Assembly (NCBI GenBank): GCA_019423025.1
Contig: JAHZCD010000002.1
Span: forward strand, 1 to 64,000
Origin: Haemophilus sp.
GTDB taxonomy: Bacteria > Pseudomonadota > Gammaproteobacteria > Enterobacterales > Pasteurellaceae
Direction of reading: 5' to 3'
DNA length: 64,000 bases
Part shown: positions 47,948-60,921 of the stretch, piece after piece
How the letters are laid out: the number at the start of each line of letters is the position of its first letter
Numbering within the stretch: the stretch's first letter is position 1
Made by a program: the position numbers and the translations under genes
The notes under the pieces: model-generated
The model's database searches: none
What the model was told of the DNA's origin: nothing
The model's input: the letters and a program-made list of their open reading frames with translations, nothing else

Positions 47948-50900
47948 CTACTTCATAGCCACACCCAACCATTTCATCATCTCTCTCTCATCCCAACCTT
48001 TACGTTTGGCATAATCTTGAGCTTGGTCTTCATCAATGCGACCAAGTGTGAAATAGTTACTTGCAGGGTGGGTGAAGTACCAACCGCAAACAGAAGCTGC
48101 TGGCCACATGGCATAGCTTTCGGTAAGTTTCATGCCGATACGTTGTTCCACTTCTAATAAATCCCAAATCAAGGCTTTTTCCGTATGTTCCGGGCAGCTT
48201 GGATAGCCCGGTGCAGGGCGGATGCCGACATAGTTTTCATTGATTAAACCTTGGTTATCGAATTCTTCTTGCGTGTAGCCCCAAATGCGGGTGCGTAGCT
48301 CAAAGTGCAAGTATTCCGCCATCGCTTCCGCTAAGCGGTCGCCCACAGCTTGTAGCAAGATAGCGTTGTAGTCATCGCCTGCCGCTTTATAGCCTTCTAC
48401 TAACTCCATTTCTTCAATTCCCGCACAGACGGCAAACATGCCCATCCAGTCTTTTTTGCCGCTTTCGCGATCGGCAATGAAGTCGCTTAGGGCAAAGTTA
48501 AACGGACTTTTGCTATTTTTGCCACGTTCCGTTTGTTGGCGTAAGCCGTAAGCGGTGCCGATTGGTTGTGTGCGTTCTTCATCAGCGAAAAGCACCACAT
48601 CATCGCCCACACGTTCCGCAGGGAAAATGCCTAAAATACCGCTTGGGTTGAGTTTGTGGTTTTGCTCTAATTCATCTAAAACCACTTGTGCATCGTTCCA
48701 CACTTTGCGTGCTTCTTCACCGCCTTCCGGATAATCAAAGGCATCAGGGTAGCCACCCATTAAGCCCCAAATGCGGAAGAATGGCGACCAGTCGATAAAT
48801 TTACGTAATGTGGCAATCGGTACGTTTTTAAATTCCACAATACCGGTTTGGTTTGGTTTTGGTGGCACGTAATCTGCCCATTCGCCACTAAAGCCATCAA
48901 AGCGGTTTGCGCGAGCCTCTTCAATGCTGAGCTGTTTACGCAGTGGTTTACGGTTAGAAAAGGATTGCTGAATTTTCTCGTAATCTTTCTTGAATTGTTC
49001 CCATAATTCTGCACGGCTTTCAGGGTTCATCAATGTCGCACACACTGTCACCGCGCGGGAGGCATTAGAGGTATAAAATACACCGTGTTCTTTATATTTT
49101 GGATAAAGTTTAATTGCTGTATGTTCTTTAGAGGTGGTCGCCCCACCAATCATTACTGGGAGGTTTAAACCTAAGCGAGTCATTTCACCCAAGAAGTATT
49201 CCATCTCATCTAAAGAAGGGGTAATCAAACCACTTAACGCGATGATATCTGCTTTTTCATCAATAGCGGTTTGAATGATTTTGTCTGCAGGCACCATCAC
49301 GCCCAAGTCAATCACTTCAAAGTTATTACATTGCATCACCACGCTTACGATGTTTTTACCAATATCGTGCACGTCGCCTTTCACGGTTGCAATCACCACT
49401 TTACCGTTGCTTGAACCTTTTTGTTTGGTGGCGTTGATAAACGGCTCTAAATACGCCACAGATTGTTTCATCACGCGTGCAGATTTCACCACTTGTGGGA
49501 GGAACATTTTACCGTCACCGAATAAATCGCCGACTACGTCCATGCCTGCCATTAGCGGACCTTCAATCACATCTAATGGGCTTGGTAAGGTTTGGCGAGC
49601 TTCTTCCGTATCTTCCACAATGTAAGTAGTAATCCCTTTCACAAGCGCGTGTTTTAAACGTTCTTCAACCGGCCAGGTACGCCATTCAGCCACAGAATCG
49701 ACCGCACTTTCATCGTTGCCTTGGTTACGATATTTTTCTGCAATATCGAGTAGTTTTTCAGTGGCATCTGAGCTACGGTTTAATACCGCATCTTCTACAA
49801 TTTCACGCAATTCAGGATCGAGATCGTCATAAATCGCAAGTTGCCCCGCATTCACAATCCCCATATCCATGCCTTGCTTGATGGCATGATAGAGGAAGAC
49901 GGCGTGAATGGCTTCACGCATCACGTTATTACCCCGGAATGAGAAGGAGACATTCGATACCCCGCCCGAGATTTTTGCGTGTGGTAGGGCGCGTTTAATG
50001 CGACCTGTGGCATTGATGAAATCCACACCGTAGTTGTTGTGTTCTTCAATCCCTGTACCGATGGCAAAAATATTCGGGTCGAAAATAATGTCTTCTGGCG
50101 GGAAGCCGACTTGGTTCACCAAAATGTCATAAGCTCGGCTACAAATTTCGACTTTGCGATCTTCGGTATCGGCTTGTCCCACTTCGTCAAACGCCATAAC
50201 CACTACGGCTGCACCGTATTTGCGCACCAGTTTAGCGTGTTCGACAAAGATTTCTTCGCCTTCTTTCAACGAAATAGAGTTCACAATCGGTTTACCTTGT
50301 ACCGACTGCAAACCTGCCTCAATCACTTCCCATTTGGAGGAGTCGATCATCACAGGCACTTTGGCAGCATCCGGTTCCGTCGCCATAATATTAAGGAAAC
50401 GGGTCATGCATTTTTTGCTGTCTAGCAAAGCTTCATCCATATTGATGTCGATCACTTGCGCCCCGTTTTCCACTTGGTCGATGGCAATTTCAATGGCTTC
50501 GGCAAATTTGTCTTCTTTAATTAAGCGTTTGAATTTCGCCGAACCTGTCACGTTATTACGTTCGCCCACATTCACGAACAGGCTTTCATCATCAATATTC
50601 AGTGGCTCTAAGCCCGATAAACGCATCGCGGTTTTAATTTCAGGCAATTTACGTGGTGCAATACCTTGCATTGCATCCGCAAAGGCTTTGATATGTTCTG
50701 GCGTCGTACCACAACAACCACCAACAATGTTCACAAAGCCACTTTCAGCCCATTCCTTAAGGTGTGCCGCCATCTCTTCTGCACCTAAATCGTAGCCTCC
50801 AAAAGCATTGGGTAAGCCCGCATTTGGGTGGACAGACACATAGGTTTCGCTGATTTTAGACAGTTGTTCAACATATTGGCGAAGTTCTTTTGGACCTAAA

Positions 50901-51640
50901 GCGCAGTTCAAACCGAACGTCAGTGGTTTAGCATGACGAAGCGAGTTATAGAAGGCTTCAGTGGTTTGCCCTGAAAGGGTACGGCCTGAAGCATCGGTAA
51001 TGGTGCCGGAAATCATAATCGGTAATTCCATACCTAATTCTTCAAATACGCTTTCAATGGCGAAAATGGCGGCTTTTGCGTTTAAGGTGTCGAAAATGGT
51101 TTCGATCATGATTAAATCAGCACCACCTTCAATTAAGCCTTTAGTGGCTTCAGCATAAGCATCAACCAGTTCCATAAAGGTAATGTTACGGAAACCGGGA
51201 TCATTTACATCAGGAGAAATAGAGGCGGTGCGGTTGGTTGGCCCTAACACGCCCGCAACAAAGCGAGGTTTTTCTGGTGTGCTGTATTTATCTGCGGCTA
51301 GGCGCGCTAGTTTTGCCCCTGCAAAATTCAGTTCGTAGGCAATAGACTGTAAATCATAATCCGCTTGCGCAATGGTGGTAGAACTGAAAGTATTGGTTTC
51401 AATAATATCGGCGCCTGCGGCTAAATATTTCTCATGAATGGCAGAAATTAACAGCGGTTGGGTCAGGGTGAGCAAGTCATTATTGCCACGTAAATCAACC
51501 GCACTTTCTTTAAAACGCTCGCCTCTGAAATCAGCCTCGGTGAGTTTGTATTTTTGGATCATCGTCCCCATCGCACCATCTAAAATAAGGATGCGTTCAG
51601 CGAGGGATTTTTTCAGTAATTCGGTTTGATTATGTGACAT
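47948..51640 (-). CDS. metH: Cobalamin-dependent methionine synthase
   Basis: MetH transfers a methyl group from methyltetrahydrofolate to homocysteine through B12. The 1230-residue product has all four modules: homocysteine domain with zinc cysteines (LNCALG and [10 protein letters not shown]), pterin domain ([15 protein letters not shown]), B12 domain with its axial histidine in [10 protein letters not shown], and the SAM reactivation domain near the C-terminus ([11 protein letters not shown]). Full length, so probably active if cobalamin is supplied, as no cobalamin genes are here. It is a single gene, with no riboswitch seen upstream. Confidence 0.96.
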   Translation of the reverse strand: MSHNQTELLKKSLAERILILDGAMGTMIQKYKLTEADFRGERFKESAVDLRGNNDLLTLTQPLLISAIHEKYLAAGADIIETNTFSSTTIAQADYDLQSIAYELNFAGAKLARLAADKYSTPEKPRFVAGVLGPTNRTASISPDVNDPGFRNITFMELVDAYAEATKGLIEGGADLIMIETIFDTLNAKAAIFAIESVFEELGMELPIMISGTITDASGRTLSGQTTEAFYNSLRHAKPLTFGLNCALGPKELRQYVEQLSKISETYVSVHPNAGLPNAFGGYDLGAEEMAAHLKEWAESGFVNIVGGCCGTTPEHIKAFADAMQGIAPRKLPEIKTAMRLSGLEPLNIDDESLFVNVGERNNVTGSAKFKRLIKEDKFAEAIEIAIDQVENGAQVIDINMDEALLDSKKCMTRFLNIMATEPDAAKVPVMIDSSKWEVIEAGLQSVQGKPIVNSISLKEGEEIFVEHAKLVRKYGAAVVVMAFDEVGQADTEDRKVEICSRAYDILVNQVGFPPEDIIFDPNIFAIGTGIEEHNNYGVDFINATGRIKRALPHAKISGGVSNVSFSFRGNNVMREAIHAVFLYHAIKQGMDMGIVNAGQLAIYDDLDPELREIVEDAVLNRSSDATEKLLDIAEKYRNQGNDESAVDSVAEWRTWPVEERLKHALVKGITTYIVEDTEEARQTLPSPLDVIEGPLMAGMDVVGDLFGDGKMFLPQVVKSARVMKQSVAYLEPFINATKQKGSSNGKVVIATVKGDVHDIGKNIVSVVMQCNNFEVIDLGVMVPADKIIQTAIDEKADIIALSGLITPSLDEMEYFLGEMTRLGLNLPVMIGGATTSKEHTAIKLYPKYKEHGVFYTSNASRAVTVCATLMNPESRAELWEQFKKDYEKIQQSFSNRKPLRKQLSIEEARANRFDGFSGEWADYVPPKPNQTGIVEFKNVPIATLRKFIDWSPFFRIWGLMGGYPDAFDYPEGGEEARKVWNDAQVVLDELEQNHKLNPSGILGIFPAERVGDDVVLFADEERTQPIGTAYGLRQQTERGKNSKSPFNFALSDFIADRESGKKDWMGMFAVCAGIEEMELVEGYKAAGDDYNAILLQAVGDRLAEAMAEYLHFELRTRIWGYTQEEFDNQGLINENYVGIRPAPGYPSCPEHTEKALIWDLLEVEQRIGMKLTESYAMWPAASVCGWYFTHPASNYFTLGRIDEDQAQDYAKRKGWDEREMMKWLGVAMK

Positions 51641-51745
51641 AGACAGCTCTTTTTAAAATCAATCAATATTGGTCGGAATAATAGGGATAAGCATTGATAC
51701 TGTCAAATAAAAGGGTGGAAAGTGCGGTAAAAAAATGGAATGTTT

Positions 51746-51780
51746 TCAAAAAGAAAGGCGGACAAATTGTCCGCCGAATG
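51746..51780 (-). terminator. leu operon terminator after leuD
   Basis: GGCGGACAA and TTGTCCGCC form a 9-bp stem with an AT loop (51756-51774). The minus strand continues in TTTCTTTTT. It ends leuABCD. Confidence 0.85.
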
Positions 51781-51815
51781 GTTAGCAATATTTGCTGTCC
51801 GAGTAAAAAAACAGA

Positions 51816-52418
51816 TTAACGTAAAAATGCCGGAATATTTTTTTCGTATTCACTGATGGCATCTTCGTGTTGTAACGTCAAACCGATGTTATCCAAGCCG
51901 TTTAACAAACAATGACGGCGGAATTCATCCAGTTCAAAGTGATAGACTTTGTCACCTACAGTGACGGTCATCGCTTCCAAATCCACATGGATTTGTTTGC
52001 CTTCATTTGCCCACACCCATTGGAAGATTTCTTCCACTTCTTCTTCGCTTAAACGAATCGGTAACATGTGGTTGTTTAAACTGTTGTTATAGAAAATATC
52101 CGCAAAACTTGGTGCGATCATCACTTTGAAACCGTAATCGGCTAATGCCCAAGGCGCATGTTCACGAGAAGAACCACAGCCAAGGTTTTTACGCGCTAAT
52201 AAAATGGTCGCACCTTGATATTGTGGATAATTCAATACGAAATCTGGATTTGGTTTAGTGCCTTCTACATCCAAATAACGCCATTCATGGAATAAGTGTT
52301 TGCCGAAACCTACGCGCGTAATAGCTTGTAAAAATTGTTTTGGAATAATCGCATCCGTATCCACGTTTGCTGCATCCAATGGCACTACTAAGCCTGAAAG
52401 TTGTTTAAATCCTGCCAT
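51816..52418 (-). CDS. leuD: 3-isopropylmalate dehydratase small subunit
   Basis: LeuD completes the aconitase-type isomerase with LeuC, carrying the swivelling domain. The 200-residue product includes the [13 protein letters not shown] motif. AAGGAGC precedes the ATG, 10 nt after leuC. Last gene of leuABCD. Confidence 0.96.
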   Translation of the reverse strand: MAGFKQLSGLVVPLDAANVDTDAIIPKQFLQAITRVGFGKHLFHEWRYLDVEGTKPNPDFVLNYPQYQGATILLARKNLGCGSSREHAPWALADYGFKVMIAPSFADIFYNNSLNNHMLPIRLSEEEVEEIFQWVWANEGKQIHVDLEAMTVTVGDKVYHFELDEFRRHCLLNGLDNIGLTLQHEDAISEYEKNIPAFLR

Positions 52419-52428
52419 TTTCTGCTCC

Positions 52429-53838
52429 TTAGTTTAATGTGACGTCACGAATATCAACGAATTTACCGAACATTCCCGCTGCCGCTGCCATCGCAGGACT
52501 CACCAAGTGAGTGCGTCCATTACGGCCTTGACGACCTTCAAAGTTACGGTTTGAAGTAGATGCACAACGTTCCCATTCACCTAAACGGTCATCGTTCATC
52601 CCTAAGCACATGGAACAGCCCGGATTACGCCATTCAGCACCCGCTTCGATAAAGATTTTATCCAAGCCTTCTTTTTCTGCTTGTTCTTTCACTAAACCGG
52701 AACCGGGTACCACTAAAATACGTTTTACGTTATCGGCTTTTTTGCGACCTTTCATGACAGCCGCTGCCGCACGTAAATCTTCGATACGAGCATTAGTACA
52801 AGAACCGATAAAGACTTGATCCACAGGAATGTCTTTTAAATCGGTATTCGGTTCTAAACCGATATAATTCAATGCTTTTTCTGCTGAAGCACGAGTCACA
52901 GGATCGGTCATTTCTGCCGGGTTTGGCACAGGCTGATCGATGCCGATTACTTGGCCTGGGTTTGTTCCCCAAGTTACCTGTGGCGCAATATCTTTCGCTT
53001 CTAATGTGATGACTGTGTCAAATTTCGCATCATCATCGGATTTTAAGGTTTTCCAATAAGCAACTGCATCATCCCAATCTTTACCTTTTGGTGCATGTGG
53101 GCGGCCTTTTAAGTATTCAAAAGTGGTCTCATCTGGTGCGATTAAGCCCGCTTTCGCGCCCATTTCAATCGCCATATTACAAACGGTCATACGACCTTCC
53201 ATGGATAGGTCACGAATCGCTTCACCGCAGAACTCCACCACATGGCCTGTACCGCCTGCCATGGTTGTTTTACCAATAATGGCAAGAATAATATCTTTTG
53301 CGGTAATGCCCGGAGCTACTTTGCCACGCACTTCAATTTTCATATTTTTTGCGCGAGCTTGTTTTAAGGTTTGGGTGGCTAATACGTGTTCTACTTCAGA
53401 TGTACCAATACCAAATGCCAAGGCACCGAATGCACCATGAGTGGCGGTATGGGAGTCACCACAAACAATAGTCATGCCTGGTAAGGTTAAGCCTTGTTCA
53501 GGCCCCATGACATGCACGATACCTTGTTCTTTGGTGGTCATATCGAATAATTGAATACCGGTCGCTTTCGTATTTTTTGCAAGTTCCAATACTTGAATTT
53601 TCGCTTGACCTTCAAGTTTGTTCACATCACGTACTTGAGTAGAAATACTGTGATCCATGGTACCGAAAGTTTTACTTACTTGACGTACTTGACGACCTGC
53701 AACACGCAAACCGTCAAAGGCTTGTGGACTGGTCACTTCATGGATTAAATGACGGTTAATATACAAAATCGGCGTTTCGCCTTCAGCTTCGTACACCACG
53801 TGGGCATCGAATAATTTTTCGTAAAGAGTTTTTGCCAT
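52429..53838 (-). CDS. leuC: 3-isopropylmalate dehydratase large subunit
   Basis: LeuC isomerises 2- to 3-isopropylmalate with a [4Fe-4S] cluster. The 469-residue product has the cluster cysteines in [15 protein letters not shown] and [12 protein letters not shown] choose [13 protein letters not shown] at 53838 over an upstream frame start at 53850. A USS inverted pair with no T run lies between it and leuB (53865-53903). Confidence 0.95.
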   Translation of the reverse strand: MAKTLYEKLFDAHVVYEAEGETPILYINRHLIHEVTSPQAFDGLRVAGRQVRQVSKTFGTMDHSISTQVRDVNKLEGQAKIQVLELAKNTKATGIQLFDMTTKEQGIVHVMGPEQGLTLPGMTIVCGDSHTATHGAFGALAFGIGTSEVEHVLATQTLKQARAKNMKIEVRGKVAPGITAKDIILAIIGKTTMAGGTGHVVEFCGEAIRDLSMEGRMTVCNMAIEMGAKAGLIAPDETTFEYLKGRPHAPKGKDWDDAVAYWKTLKSDDDAKFDTVITLEAKDIAPQVTWGTNPGQVIGIDQPVPNPAEMTDPVTRASAEKALNYIGLEPNTDLKDIPVDQVFIGSCTNARIEDLRAAAAVMKGRKKADNVKRILVVPGSGLVKEQAEKEGLDKIFIEAGAEWRNPGCSMCLGMNDDRLGEWERCASTSNRNFEGRQGRNGRTHLVSPAMAAAAGMFGKFVDIRDVTLN

Positions 53839-53864
53839 AATTTTTCTCAATTCGTTAGAGTAGT

Positions 53865-53903
53865 AAGTGCGGTTAAATTTGATAGTGTTTTAAACCGCAC
53901 TTT
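53865..53903 (-). repeat. Inverted USS pair inside the leu operon
   Basis: AAGTGCGGTTTAAA and its inverted copy TTTAACCGCACTT flank an 11-bp loop between leuB and leuC. There is no T run, so it is more likely a messenger-stability or uptake element than a terminator. Confidence 0.7.
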
Positions 53904-53914
53904 AATGGTTTTTA

Positions 53915-55006
<1,092 letters not shown>

Positions 55007-55036
55007 TCAGTCACACTAAAGTGCGGTTAATTTTCT

Positions 55037-55073
55037 CCCCTCTTTTGTAAAGAGGGGCTGGGGGGAGATTTTT
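55037..55073. repeat. AGAGGGG palindromic element (copy near leuB)
   Basis: CCCCTCTTTT-GTA-AAAGAGGGG followed by CTGGGGGGAGATTTTT, like the element at the porin gene. It is inverted relative to the copy at 55115-55150, so the two form a larger inverted repeat. Confidence 0.7.
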
Positions 55074-55114
55074 ACGATATAAAATTCACTGCAGAGGTTG
55101 ATATTGCTTCTGCC

Positions 55115-55150
55115 AAATCTCCCCTAACCCCTCTTTGCTAAAGAGGGGGA
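55115..55150. repeat. AGAGGGG palindromic element (copy by the leuA stop)
   Basis: AAATCTCCCCTAACCCCTCT then TTGCTAAAGAGGGGGA. Only a few bases from the leuA stop, its hairpin could attenuate or stabilise the leu transcript. Confidence 0.7.
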
Positions 55151-55155
55151 TTGGA

Positions 55156-56703
55156 TTAATGATGTTTGTGGCTTTTAATATCAGCGACTTTATGTGCACG
55201 ATAAATGGCATTAATTGCATGAACTAAAGCAAGTGCGGAAGATTCAACGATGTCTGTCGCTAAACCAACACCGTGGAATTTACGGCCTTCGTGTTCAACC
55301 ACGATATCCACCTGACCTAACGCTTCAGCACCTTCGCCTTTTGCAGTTAAGTTATAGTGAGACATTTTGATATCTAAGCCGGTTAAATTCAAGATCGCAT
55401 TGTAGACAGCATCAACCGGACCATTACCACCGATAGAAGAGGTACTTAATTTTTTACCATCCAATTCTACTTGAACAAAAGCAGTTGCTGGATATTCTTT
55501 AGTGGAGTGTGCAGAAAGTTTATCTAACACTAAACGATCTTCATCACCTTGTTGCATATCAATAAAGGCTAAGGCTTCCAAGTCATAATCGAACACTTGA
55601 CCTTTTTTATCCGCCAATTTTAAGAAGGCTTCATACAATTTGTCTAAATCGTAATCTTGTTCGGTGTAACCCATATCTGCCATGTGGCCTTTTACTGCTG
55701 CGCGACCAGAACGCGCGGTTAAGTTTAATTTCTCTTTCTTCAAGCCAATAGTTTCTGGTGACATGATTTCGTAGGTATTTTTGTTTTTCAACATACCATC
55801 TTGGTGAATACCGGAAGAGTGAGCAAAGGCGTTTGCACCCACAATTGCTTTGTTTGGCTGAATAGGCATATTACAAAGTTGGCTCACCATTTGGCTGACG
55901 CGGTGAATTTCTTGCGTGTTGATACGTGTATCCACGCCCATAAATTCTTGGCGAACTTTCATTGCCATCACGACTTCTTCAAGTGAGGTATTGCCTGCAC
56001 GTTCACCGATACCATTCACCGTACATTCAATTTGGCGAGCACCATTTTGTACTGCGGTTAAGGAGTTAGCGGTTGCCATACCTAAGTCATTGTGACAATG
56101 CACAGAAATCACAGCTTTGTCGATATTTGGCACGCGGTTACGCACTTGAGCAATAATATTACCGTATTCGTTTGGTAAGCAGAAACCAACGGTATCTGGA
56201 ATGTTTACGGTGGTTGCCCCCGCATTGATTGCAGCTTCAACAATGCGACAGATATTGTCGATGCCGGTACGCCCCGCATCTTCACAAGAAAATTCTACAT
56301 CATCCGTGTAGTTACGTGCACGTTTTACCGCTGCCACAGCCATTTCAACGACATCATCAAAGGTACGTTTTAATTTCGCTTCAACGTGTAATGCCGAGCT
56401 CGCGATAAAGGTATGAATACGGAAAGCTTCAGCCACTTTTAAGGCTTCAGCTGCAGCATCAATATCTTTAATTACCGCACGGGAAAGTGCCGCAACACGA
56501 CTATTTTTGATATGGCGTGCAATAGTTTGAACAGATTCAAAATCACCTTGAGAAGAAACCGGGAAACCGACTTCCATCACATCTACGCCGAGACGCTCAA
56601 GGGCTAAAGCAATCTGTAATTTCTCTTTAACGGTTAAGCTTGCTTTTAACGCTTGTTCGCCATCACGCAAGGTGGTATCAAAAATAATAACGCGATCTGT
56701 CAT
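55156..56703 (-). CDS. leuA: 2-isopropylmalate synthase
   Basis: LeuA condenses 2-oxoisovalerate with acetyl-CoA, the first committed step of leucine synthesis. The 515-residue product has the [15 protein letters not shown] motif, [14 protein letters not shown] and [14 protein letters not shown], plus the C-terminal leucine-binding regulatory domain. AAGGAAAATACT precedes the ATG. It is the first structural gene of leuABCD, behind a leader peptide and attenuator. Confidence 0.96.
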   Translation of the reverse strand: MTDRVIIFDTTLRDGEQALKASLTVKEKLQIALALERLGVDVMEVGFPVSSQGDFESVQTIARHIKNSRVAALSRAVIKDIDAAAEALKVAEAFRIHTFIASSALHVEAKLKRTFDDVVEMAVAAVKRARNYTDDVEFSCEDAGRTGIDNICRIVEAAINAGATTVNIPDTVGFCLPNEYGNIIAQVRNRVPNIDKAVISVHCHNDLGMATANSLTAVQNGARQIECTVNGIGERAGNTSLEEVVMAMKVRQEFMGVDTRINTQEIHRVSQMVSQLCNMPIQPNKAIVGANAFAHSSGIHQDGMLKNKNTYEIMSPETIGLKKEKLNLTARSGRAAVKGHMADMGYTEQDYDLDKLYEAFLKLADKKGQVFDYDLEALAFIDMQQGDEDRLVLDKLSAHSTKEYPATAFVQVELDGKKLSTSSIGGNGPVDAVYNAILNLTGLDIKMSHYNLTAKGEGAEALGQVDIVVEHEGRKFHGVGLATDIVESSALALVHAINAIYRAHKVADIKSHKHH

Positions 56704-56761
56704 AGTATTTTCCTTCTTTTATCACTCAAAGTGCGGTCATTTTTACCGTGATTTTAAAACG

Positions 56762-56791
56762 AAAAAACCCGCAATCTTAAAAGTGCGGGTT
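56762..56791 (-). terminator. leu operon attenuator
   Basis: On the minus strand AACCCGCA and TGCGGGTT pair around CTTTTAAGAT and lead into six T (56767-56762). It lies 42 nt after the leuL stop and 60 bp before leuA, so it can be overcome by ribosome stalling in the leucine-rich leader. The stem contains a near-USS. Confidence 0.88.
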
Positions 56792-56832
56792 GATAATAGA
56801 TTTTTTACATAAAGGTGTTTTTTATCCACAAC

Positions 56833-56892
56833 TTAGCCGCACAAAGAATGTGAGAGCAGGAGGTTGAGAGATAAAGAAACAGCTTGGTACAT
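56833..56892 (-). CDS. leuL: leu operon leader peptide
   Basis: A 19-residue peptide MYQAVSLSLNLLLSHSLCG is encoded just upstream of the attenuator. Six of the 19 codons are leucine: TTA, CTC, CTC, CTG, CTC and TTG, four of them in a short cluster. AGGAT precedes the ATG. When charged tRNA-Leu is scarce the ribosome would stall here and let transcription pass the terminator. Confidence 0.88.
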   Translation of the reverse strand: MYQAVSLSLNLLLSHSLCG

Positions 56893-56932
56893 AAAAAGAT
56901 AATCCTGTAAAAAATTTTGTAAAACGCTGTCC

Positions 56933-56960
56933 ATATTACGGATAAAAATGTTGCTGTCAA
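56933..56960 (-). promoter_or_regulatory. Sigma-70 promoter of leuLABCD
   Basis: On the minus strand TTGACA (56960-56955), 16 bp, TAATAT (56938-56933). It lies 40 bp before the leuL start, at the expected spacing for an attenuated leader. Confidence 0.82.
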
Positions 56961-57138
56961 ATCATTTATCAGTGATTTATATCTAAAATAAATCTCTCAA
57001 CATAATCTTAAAAGTTTATTTCTCTTGATATAGGTTTTTTATCAGAATTAATCTCTAAAAATGGCTTTTAAGAAGCTGTTTTTGTCCTGTTTTATTCCTC
57101 GTTTCTGGTATGCAGATTTTTTCTAAAATTTTTTCGTT

Positions 57139-57160
57139 TTTTGCGATCTGAATCGCAAAA
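57139..57160 (+). promoter_or_regulatory. CRP-S competence regulatory element of dprA
   Basis: TTTTGCGATCTGAATCGC continuing to AAAA is a palindrome with the CRP-S core TGCGA-N6-TCGCA, which needs both CRP and Sxy/TfoX. Its centre is about 60 bp before the likely start of transcription, set by CATAAT at 57198-57203. Confidence 0.9.
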
Positions 57161-57226
57161 TTAAGACAAATCTTTCATTTTTTGACACCAATCTTGTCAT
57201 AATTCTCCTTTTAAAGGAGAGAATAA

Positions 57227-58342
57227 ATGAGCGATTTTGCGTCGATTTTATTGCGGTTGTCACAAATACCCAAATTAGGCAGTGTGCGAATTCAACAAAT
57301 TCTAGCCCATGTGAATATAGATGAGTTATTAAATTATGATGAAGCTTCATTTCAACAAATGGGCTGGAATGCTTTGCAGATTCGTCGTTGGTTTCAGCCT
57401 GAAATGAAATTTATTGAACCTGCTTTGAGTTGGGCAGAAAAAGAAGACCATCATTTAATACATTGTTTTTCAGATGAGTATCCTTTTTTACTCAAACAAA
57501 TTAGTGGCTTTCCGCCCTTATTATTTGTGAAAGGCAATCTGACCGCCCTTTCAGCACAGCAAATTGCCATGGTTGGGAGCCGTTATTGTTCCGCTTATGG
57601 GGAATATTGGGCAAAATATTTTGCGACAGAGCTTTCTCTCGCAGGATTAACGGTGACGAGTGGGTTGGCTGTAGGTATCGATGGATTTAGCCATCAGGCG
57701 GTGGTGGATATTCAAGGGCAGACCATTGCCGTATTGGGCAGCGGATTAGATCACATTTACCCCGCTAAACATCGCCGATTAGCCGAGCAAATTATCGAAA
57801 ATAACGGGGCATTAGTTTCTGAATTTATCCCTACGCAAGCACCGATTGCTGAAAATTTTCCTCGTCGTAATCGCATTATTAGCGGGCTTTCATTAGGAAC
57901 ATTAGTCATTGAAGCGACAGAGAAAAGCGGTTCATTGATTACAGCGCGTTATGCTTTAGAACAAAATCGCGATATTTTTGCCTTACCAGGGAATATTCAA
58001 AGTGAATACAGTCAAGGCTGCCATAAACTGATTAAGCAAGGGGCGATGTTGGTGGAAAATGTCAAAGATATTTTAGATAGCCTCAATCACAGCGTTGTTT
58101 TTCAGCCGCCAGTACATACGCCAATCAATCAGTCGGTGGCTCAACCACTTACTGCCAAAATACCTACAGTGGAGCCGAGTCATCCTGAACTTTATCAATA
58201 TATTACTTATACACCGATAAGTCTTGATGATTTATCTGCAGCATTGAATTTGCCGGTGGATTTGCTTTTAGTGCAGTTATTAGATTTGGAGTTACAAGAT
58301 TTAATCGTCAATGAGAATGGACTCTATAAGCGGATAGCATAA
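57227..58342 (+). CDS. dprA: DNA processing protein DprA
   Basis: DprA loads RecA onto incoming single-stranded DNA during natural transformation. The 371-residue product has a Rossmann-like core with [25 protein letters not shown] and [21 protein letters not shown]. The C-terminal winged-helix domain follows. AAAGGAGAGAATAA precedes the ATG. It is divergent from leuL, behind the competence site, with yaaA, a lipoprotein gene and pfkA following downstream. Confidence 0.96.
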   Translation: MSDFASILLRLSQIPKLGSVRIQQILAHVNIDELLNYDEASFQQMGWNALQIRRWFQPEMKFIEPALSWAEKEDHHLIHCFSDEYPFLLKQISGFPPLLFVKGNLTALSAQQIAMVGSRYCSAYGEYWAKYFATELSLAGLTVTSGLAVGIDGFSHQAVVDIQGQTIAVLGSGLDHIYPAKHRRLAEQIIENNGALVSEFIPTQAPIAENFPRRNRIISGLSLGTLVIEATEKSGSLITARYALEQNRDIFALPGNIQSEYSQGCHKLIKQGAMLVENVKDILDSLNHSVVFQPPVHTPINQSVAQPLTAKIPTVEPSHPELYQYITYTPISLDDLSAALNLPVDLLLVQLLDLELQDLIVNENGLYKRIA

Positions 58343-58405
58343 ACGGGGTAGAGCGATGAGGCAATCCTGTGCTAAGATACGGTTCAGTTTTAGAAAGGAG
58401 AACCT

Positions 58406-59182
58406 ATGTTAGCCATTATTTCCCCGGCAAAAACCTTAGATTTTGAAAGTGCGGTCAGAAATCTTCCTGTTTCTCAACCGCACTTGACGGATTATAGTGA
58501 GCAACTGATTGAAATCTGTCGTCAATTATCTCCCCAAGATCTTTCTTCCTTAATGTCTATCAGCGATAAACTTGCGGGCTTAAATGCCGCTCGTTTTGCT
58601 GAATGGACAAAATCTCACAACGAAAAAAATTCACGCGCAGCCATTTGGGCATTCAAAGGTGATGTTTACACCGGCTTAGATGCGGATAGCTTATCTGATG
58701 AAGATGTGCAATTCGCACAACGCCATTTACGTATGCTTTCCGGTTTATATGGCTTACTTAAACCCCTTGATTTAATGCAACCTTACCGCTTGGAAATGGG
58801 CACGAAGTTAGCGAATCCAAAAGGGAAAGATCTTTATGCTTTTTGGGGTAACATCATCACTCAATCCGTGCAACAAGCGCTTGATGAGCAAGGCGATCGT
58901 ATTTTGATCAATTTAGCCTCCGATGAATACTATAAATCCGTGAAAGAAAGCCAATTAGAGGCACAGATTGTGAAGCCTGTTTTCTTAGATAATAAGAATG
59001 GTAAATACAAAGTGGTCAGCTTTTATGCGAAAAAAGCCCGTGGTTTAATGTGTCGTTTTATCATTCAAAATCGTTTGGAACGTGTTGAACAACTGAAAGA
59101 GTTTGACCTAGGTGGTTATTGGTTTGATGCGACATCCTCAACTGAAAAAGAATTTGTATTTAAGCGAGATATCAATGAATAA
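58406..59182 (+). CDS. yaaA: Peroxide stress protein YaaA
   Basis: YaaA (DUF328/UPF0246) lowers free iron during hydrogen peroxide stress and binds DNA in E. coli. The 258-residue product starts [17 protein letters not shown] and contains the family segment [16 protein letters not shown], with [18 protein letters not shown] near the end. GAAAGGAGAACCT precedes the ATG. Two USS copies lie within the coding sequence. It lies 63 nt after dprA and overlaps the next gene by 8 nt. Confidence 0.93.
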   Translation: MLAIISPAKTLDFESAVRNLPVSQPHLTDYSEQLIEICRQLSPQDLSSLMSISDKLAGLNAARFAEWTKSHNEKNSRAAIWAFKGDVYTGLDADSLSDEDVQFAQRHLRMLSGLYGLLKPLDLMQPYRLEMGTKLANPKGKDLYAFWGNIITQSVQQALDEQGDRILINLASDEYYKSVKESQLEAQIVKPVFLDNKNGKYKVVSFYAKKARGLMCRFIIQNRLERVEQLKEFDLGGYWFDATSSTEKEFVFKRDINE

Positions 59183-59768
59183 AATCCTGGTTATATTGAC
59201 CGCGCTTTTACTCTCAGGTTGTGCGGCAAAAGTGAGTCAGCTTCAAACTCCTGAAAAAATTGAGTACAACGGCAAAACTTATAAACTTACTGCAAGCCAA
59301 GATTTGGATACGATTGAGCGTTATGTTTATCTTGCAGAGCCAGATACCTTAGAAAATTGGCAATCTCAAATTGAAGTGTTGCTTGATCGTGATTTATCCC
59401 GTTCTATTGAGCAGCGCGTAGCATTACGTGAGAAGGTATACCGTAATTTAGGGGTGAAAGATTTCAAAATCCTTGCGAATTCAACGAATCAGAAAAAGCC
59501 TGCCACTGAGTTAAATGCTTATGTCATTTATGCTCCGACAGAACAAAATCCATCTTGGCAAGTGGACATAGCTAAGGGTAAAAATGTGCCACGTTGTGGT
59601 TTTGTGCAATATCAATATTCCCAAAAAGTGGAACAAGGTAAGAAATTTCAGCGTTTAAACACAGTAAAAATTGTGAAAAACTTACAAAAGTATTTGGTGG
59701 CGAAGGAAAGCAAAACATTACAAAAAGCCGATCTTTCTTGGAAATGTGAAAGTTATTTCCATCACTAA
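59175..59768 (+). CDS. Conserved lipoprotein of unknown function
   Basis: The 197-residue precursor has a lipoprotein signal ([16 protein letters not shown], Cys16). The mature protein contains basic and acidic stretches and paired Cys residues (RCGF, KCESYF) that could form a disulfide. I remember a similar gene between yaaA and pfkA in H. influenzae, but no function. The ATG at 59175 overlaps the yaaA stop; an earlier frame start at 59112 is inside yaaA. Confidence 0.8.
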   Translation: MNKILVILTALLLSGCAAKVSQLQTPEKIEYNGKTYKLTASQDLDTIERYVYLAEPDTLENWQSQIEVLLDRDLSRSIEQRVALREKVYRNLGVKDFKILANSTNQKKPATELNAYVIYAPTEQNPSWQVDIAKGKNVPRCGFVQYQYSQKVEQGKKFQRLNTVKIVKNLQKYLVAKESKTLQKADLSWKCESYFHH

Positions 59769-59878
59769 AACTTATACTAGATCAAATTCCACGTAAATTT
59801 TAAAAATTTTTCTAGAGCAGAAATAATGGATGGTGTAATCTTGACGCCAATTATTCTTAGAGTTCAAAGTAGGTAAAT

Positions 59879-60844
59879 ATGATTAAAAAAATTGCTGTAT
59901 TAACCAGTGGTGGTGATGCACCAGGTATGAATGCTGCCATTCGTGGCGTTGTTCGTGCAGCTCTTGCAGAAGGGCTTGAAGTATTTGGGATTTATGACGG
60001 TTATCAAGGTTTATACAACAATAAAATCAAACAGTTAAACCGCTATAGTGTATCCGATATTATTAACCGTGGTGGTACATTCTTAGGCTCTGCGCGTTTC
60101 CCTGAATTTAAAGATCCAGCAGTACGTGAAAAATGTGCAGAAATTTTACGTTCTCACGGTATTGATGCTTTAGTTGTTATCGGTGGTGACGGTTCTTACA
60201 TGGGGGCTAAATTGCTTACTGAAGAACATGGTTTCCCTTGCGTAGGTATCCCTGGCACAATTGATAACGATGTGGCTGGAACAGATTACACAATCGGTTA
60301 TGAAACCGCACTACAAACAGCAGTGGATGCCATTGACCGTTTACGTGATACCTCAAGTTCTCACCAACGTATTTCTATTGTGGAAATCATGGGGCGTCAC
60401 TGTAGTGACTTAACCATTTCGGCAGGTATTGCAGGTGGTTGTGAATATATCGTGGCATCTGAAATGGAATTTAATCGTGAAGAATTAATTCGCCAAATTG
60501 AACGCAGTATTATTCGCGGAAAACGTCATGCTATTATTGCGATTACTGAATTAATCACAGATGTACATTCTCTTGCGCGTGAGATTGAAGCGCGCGTAGG
60601 CCATGAAACCCGTGCAACCGTATTAGGCCATATTCAACGTGGTGGTTCACCTTGTGCCTTCGACCGTATTTTGGGCTCACGTATGGGCGTATATGCGGTA
60701 GATATATTGCTACAAGGTAAAGGTGGCTACTGTGTGGGTATTCAAAATGAAAAATTAGTTCACCACGATATTATTGATGCAATCAACAATATGCGTCGTG
60801 AATTTAAAGCAGATTGGTTAGAAATGGCTAAACGCTTAGAATAA
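59879..60844 (+). CDS. pfkA: 6-phosphofructokinase
   Basis: PfkA makes fructose-1,6-bisphosphate, the main control step of glycolysis. The 321-residue product has [47 protein letters not shown] and [15 protein letters not shown] for ATP, substrate and effector sites. AAAGTAGGTAAAT precedes the ATG. It lies 110 nt past the lipoprotein gene and may have its own promoter. Confidence 0.96.
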   Translation: MIKKIAVLTSGGDAPGMNAAIRGVVRAALAEGLEVFGIYDGYQGLYNNKIKQLNRYSVSDIINRGGTFLGSARFPEFKDPAVREKCAEILRSHGIDALVVIGGDGSYMGAKLLTEEHGFPCVGIPGTIDNDVAGTDYTIGYETALQTAVDAIDRLRDTSSSHQRISIVEIMGRHCSDLTISAGIAGGCEYIVASEMEFNREELIRQIERSIIRGKRHAIIAITELITDVHSLAREIEARVGHETRATVLGHIQRGGSPCAFDRILGSRMGVYAVDILLQGKGGYCVGIQNEKLVHHDIIDAINNMRREFKADWLEMAKRLE

Positions 60845-60871
60845 TCTTTTAAAGATTATTTAAAATAAAAG

Positions 60872-60911
60872 AAATCGGGCTAAAACAATGATTGTTTTAG
60901 CCCGATTTTTA
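60872..60911. terminator. Strong bidirectional terminator after pfkA
   Basis: AAATCGGGCTAAAACAA and TTGTTTTAGCCCGATTT form a 17-bp stem with a very small loop, with T runs on both sides. Confidence 0.92.
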
Positions 60912-60921
60912 TATGCTTAGA

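Noticed and set aside
50039..50795. Frames of 128 and 213 residues antisense to metH
   Set aside because: MetH is intact and conserved across this stretch; the antisense frames look like random coding composition.
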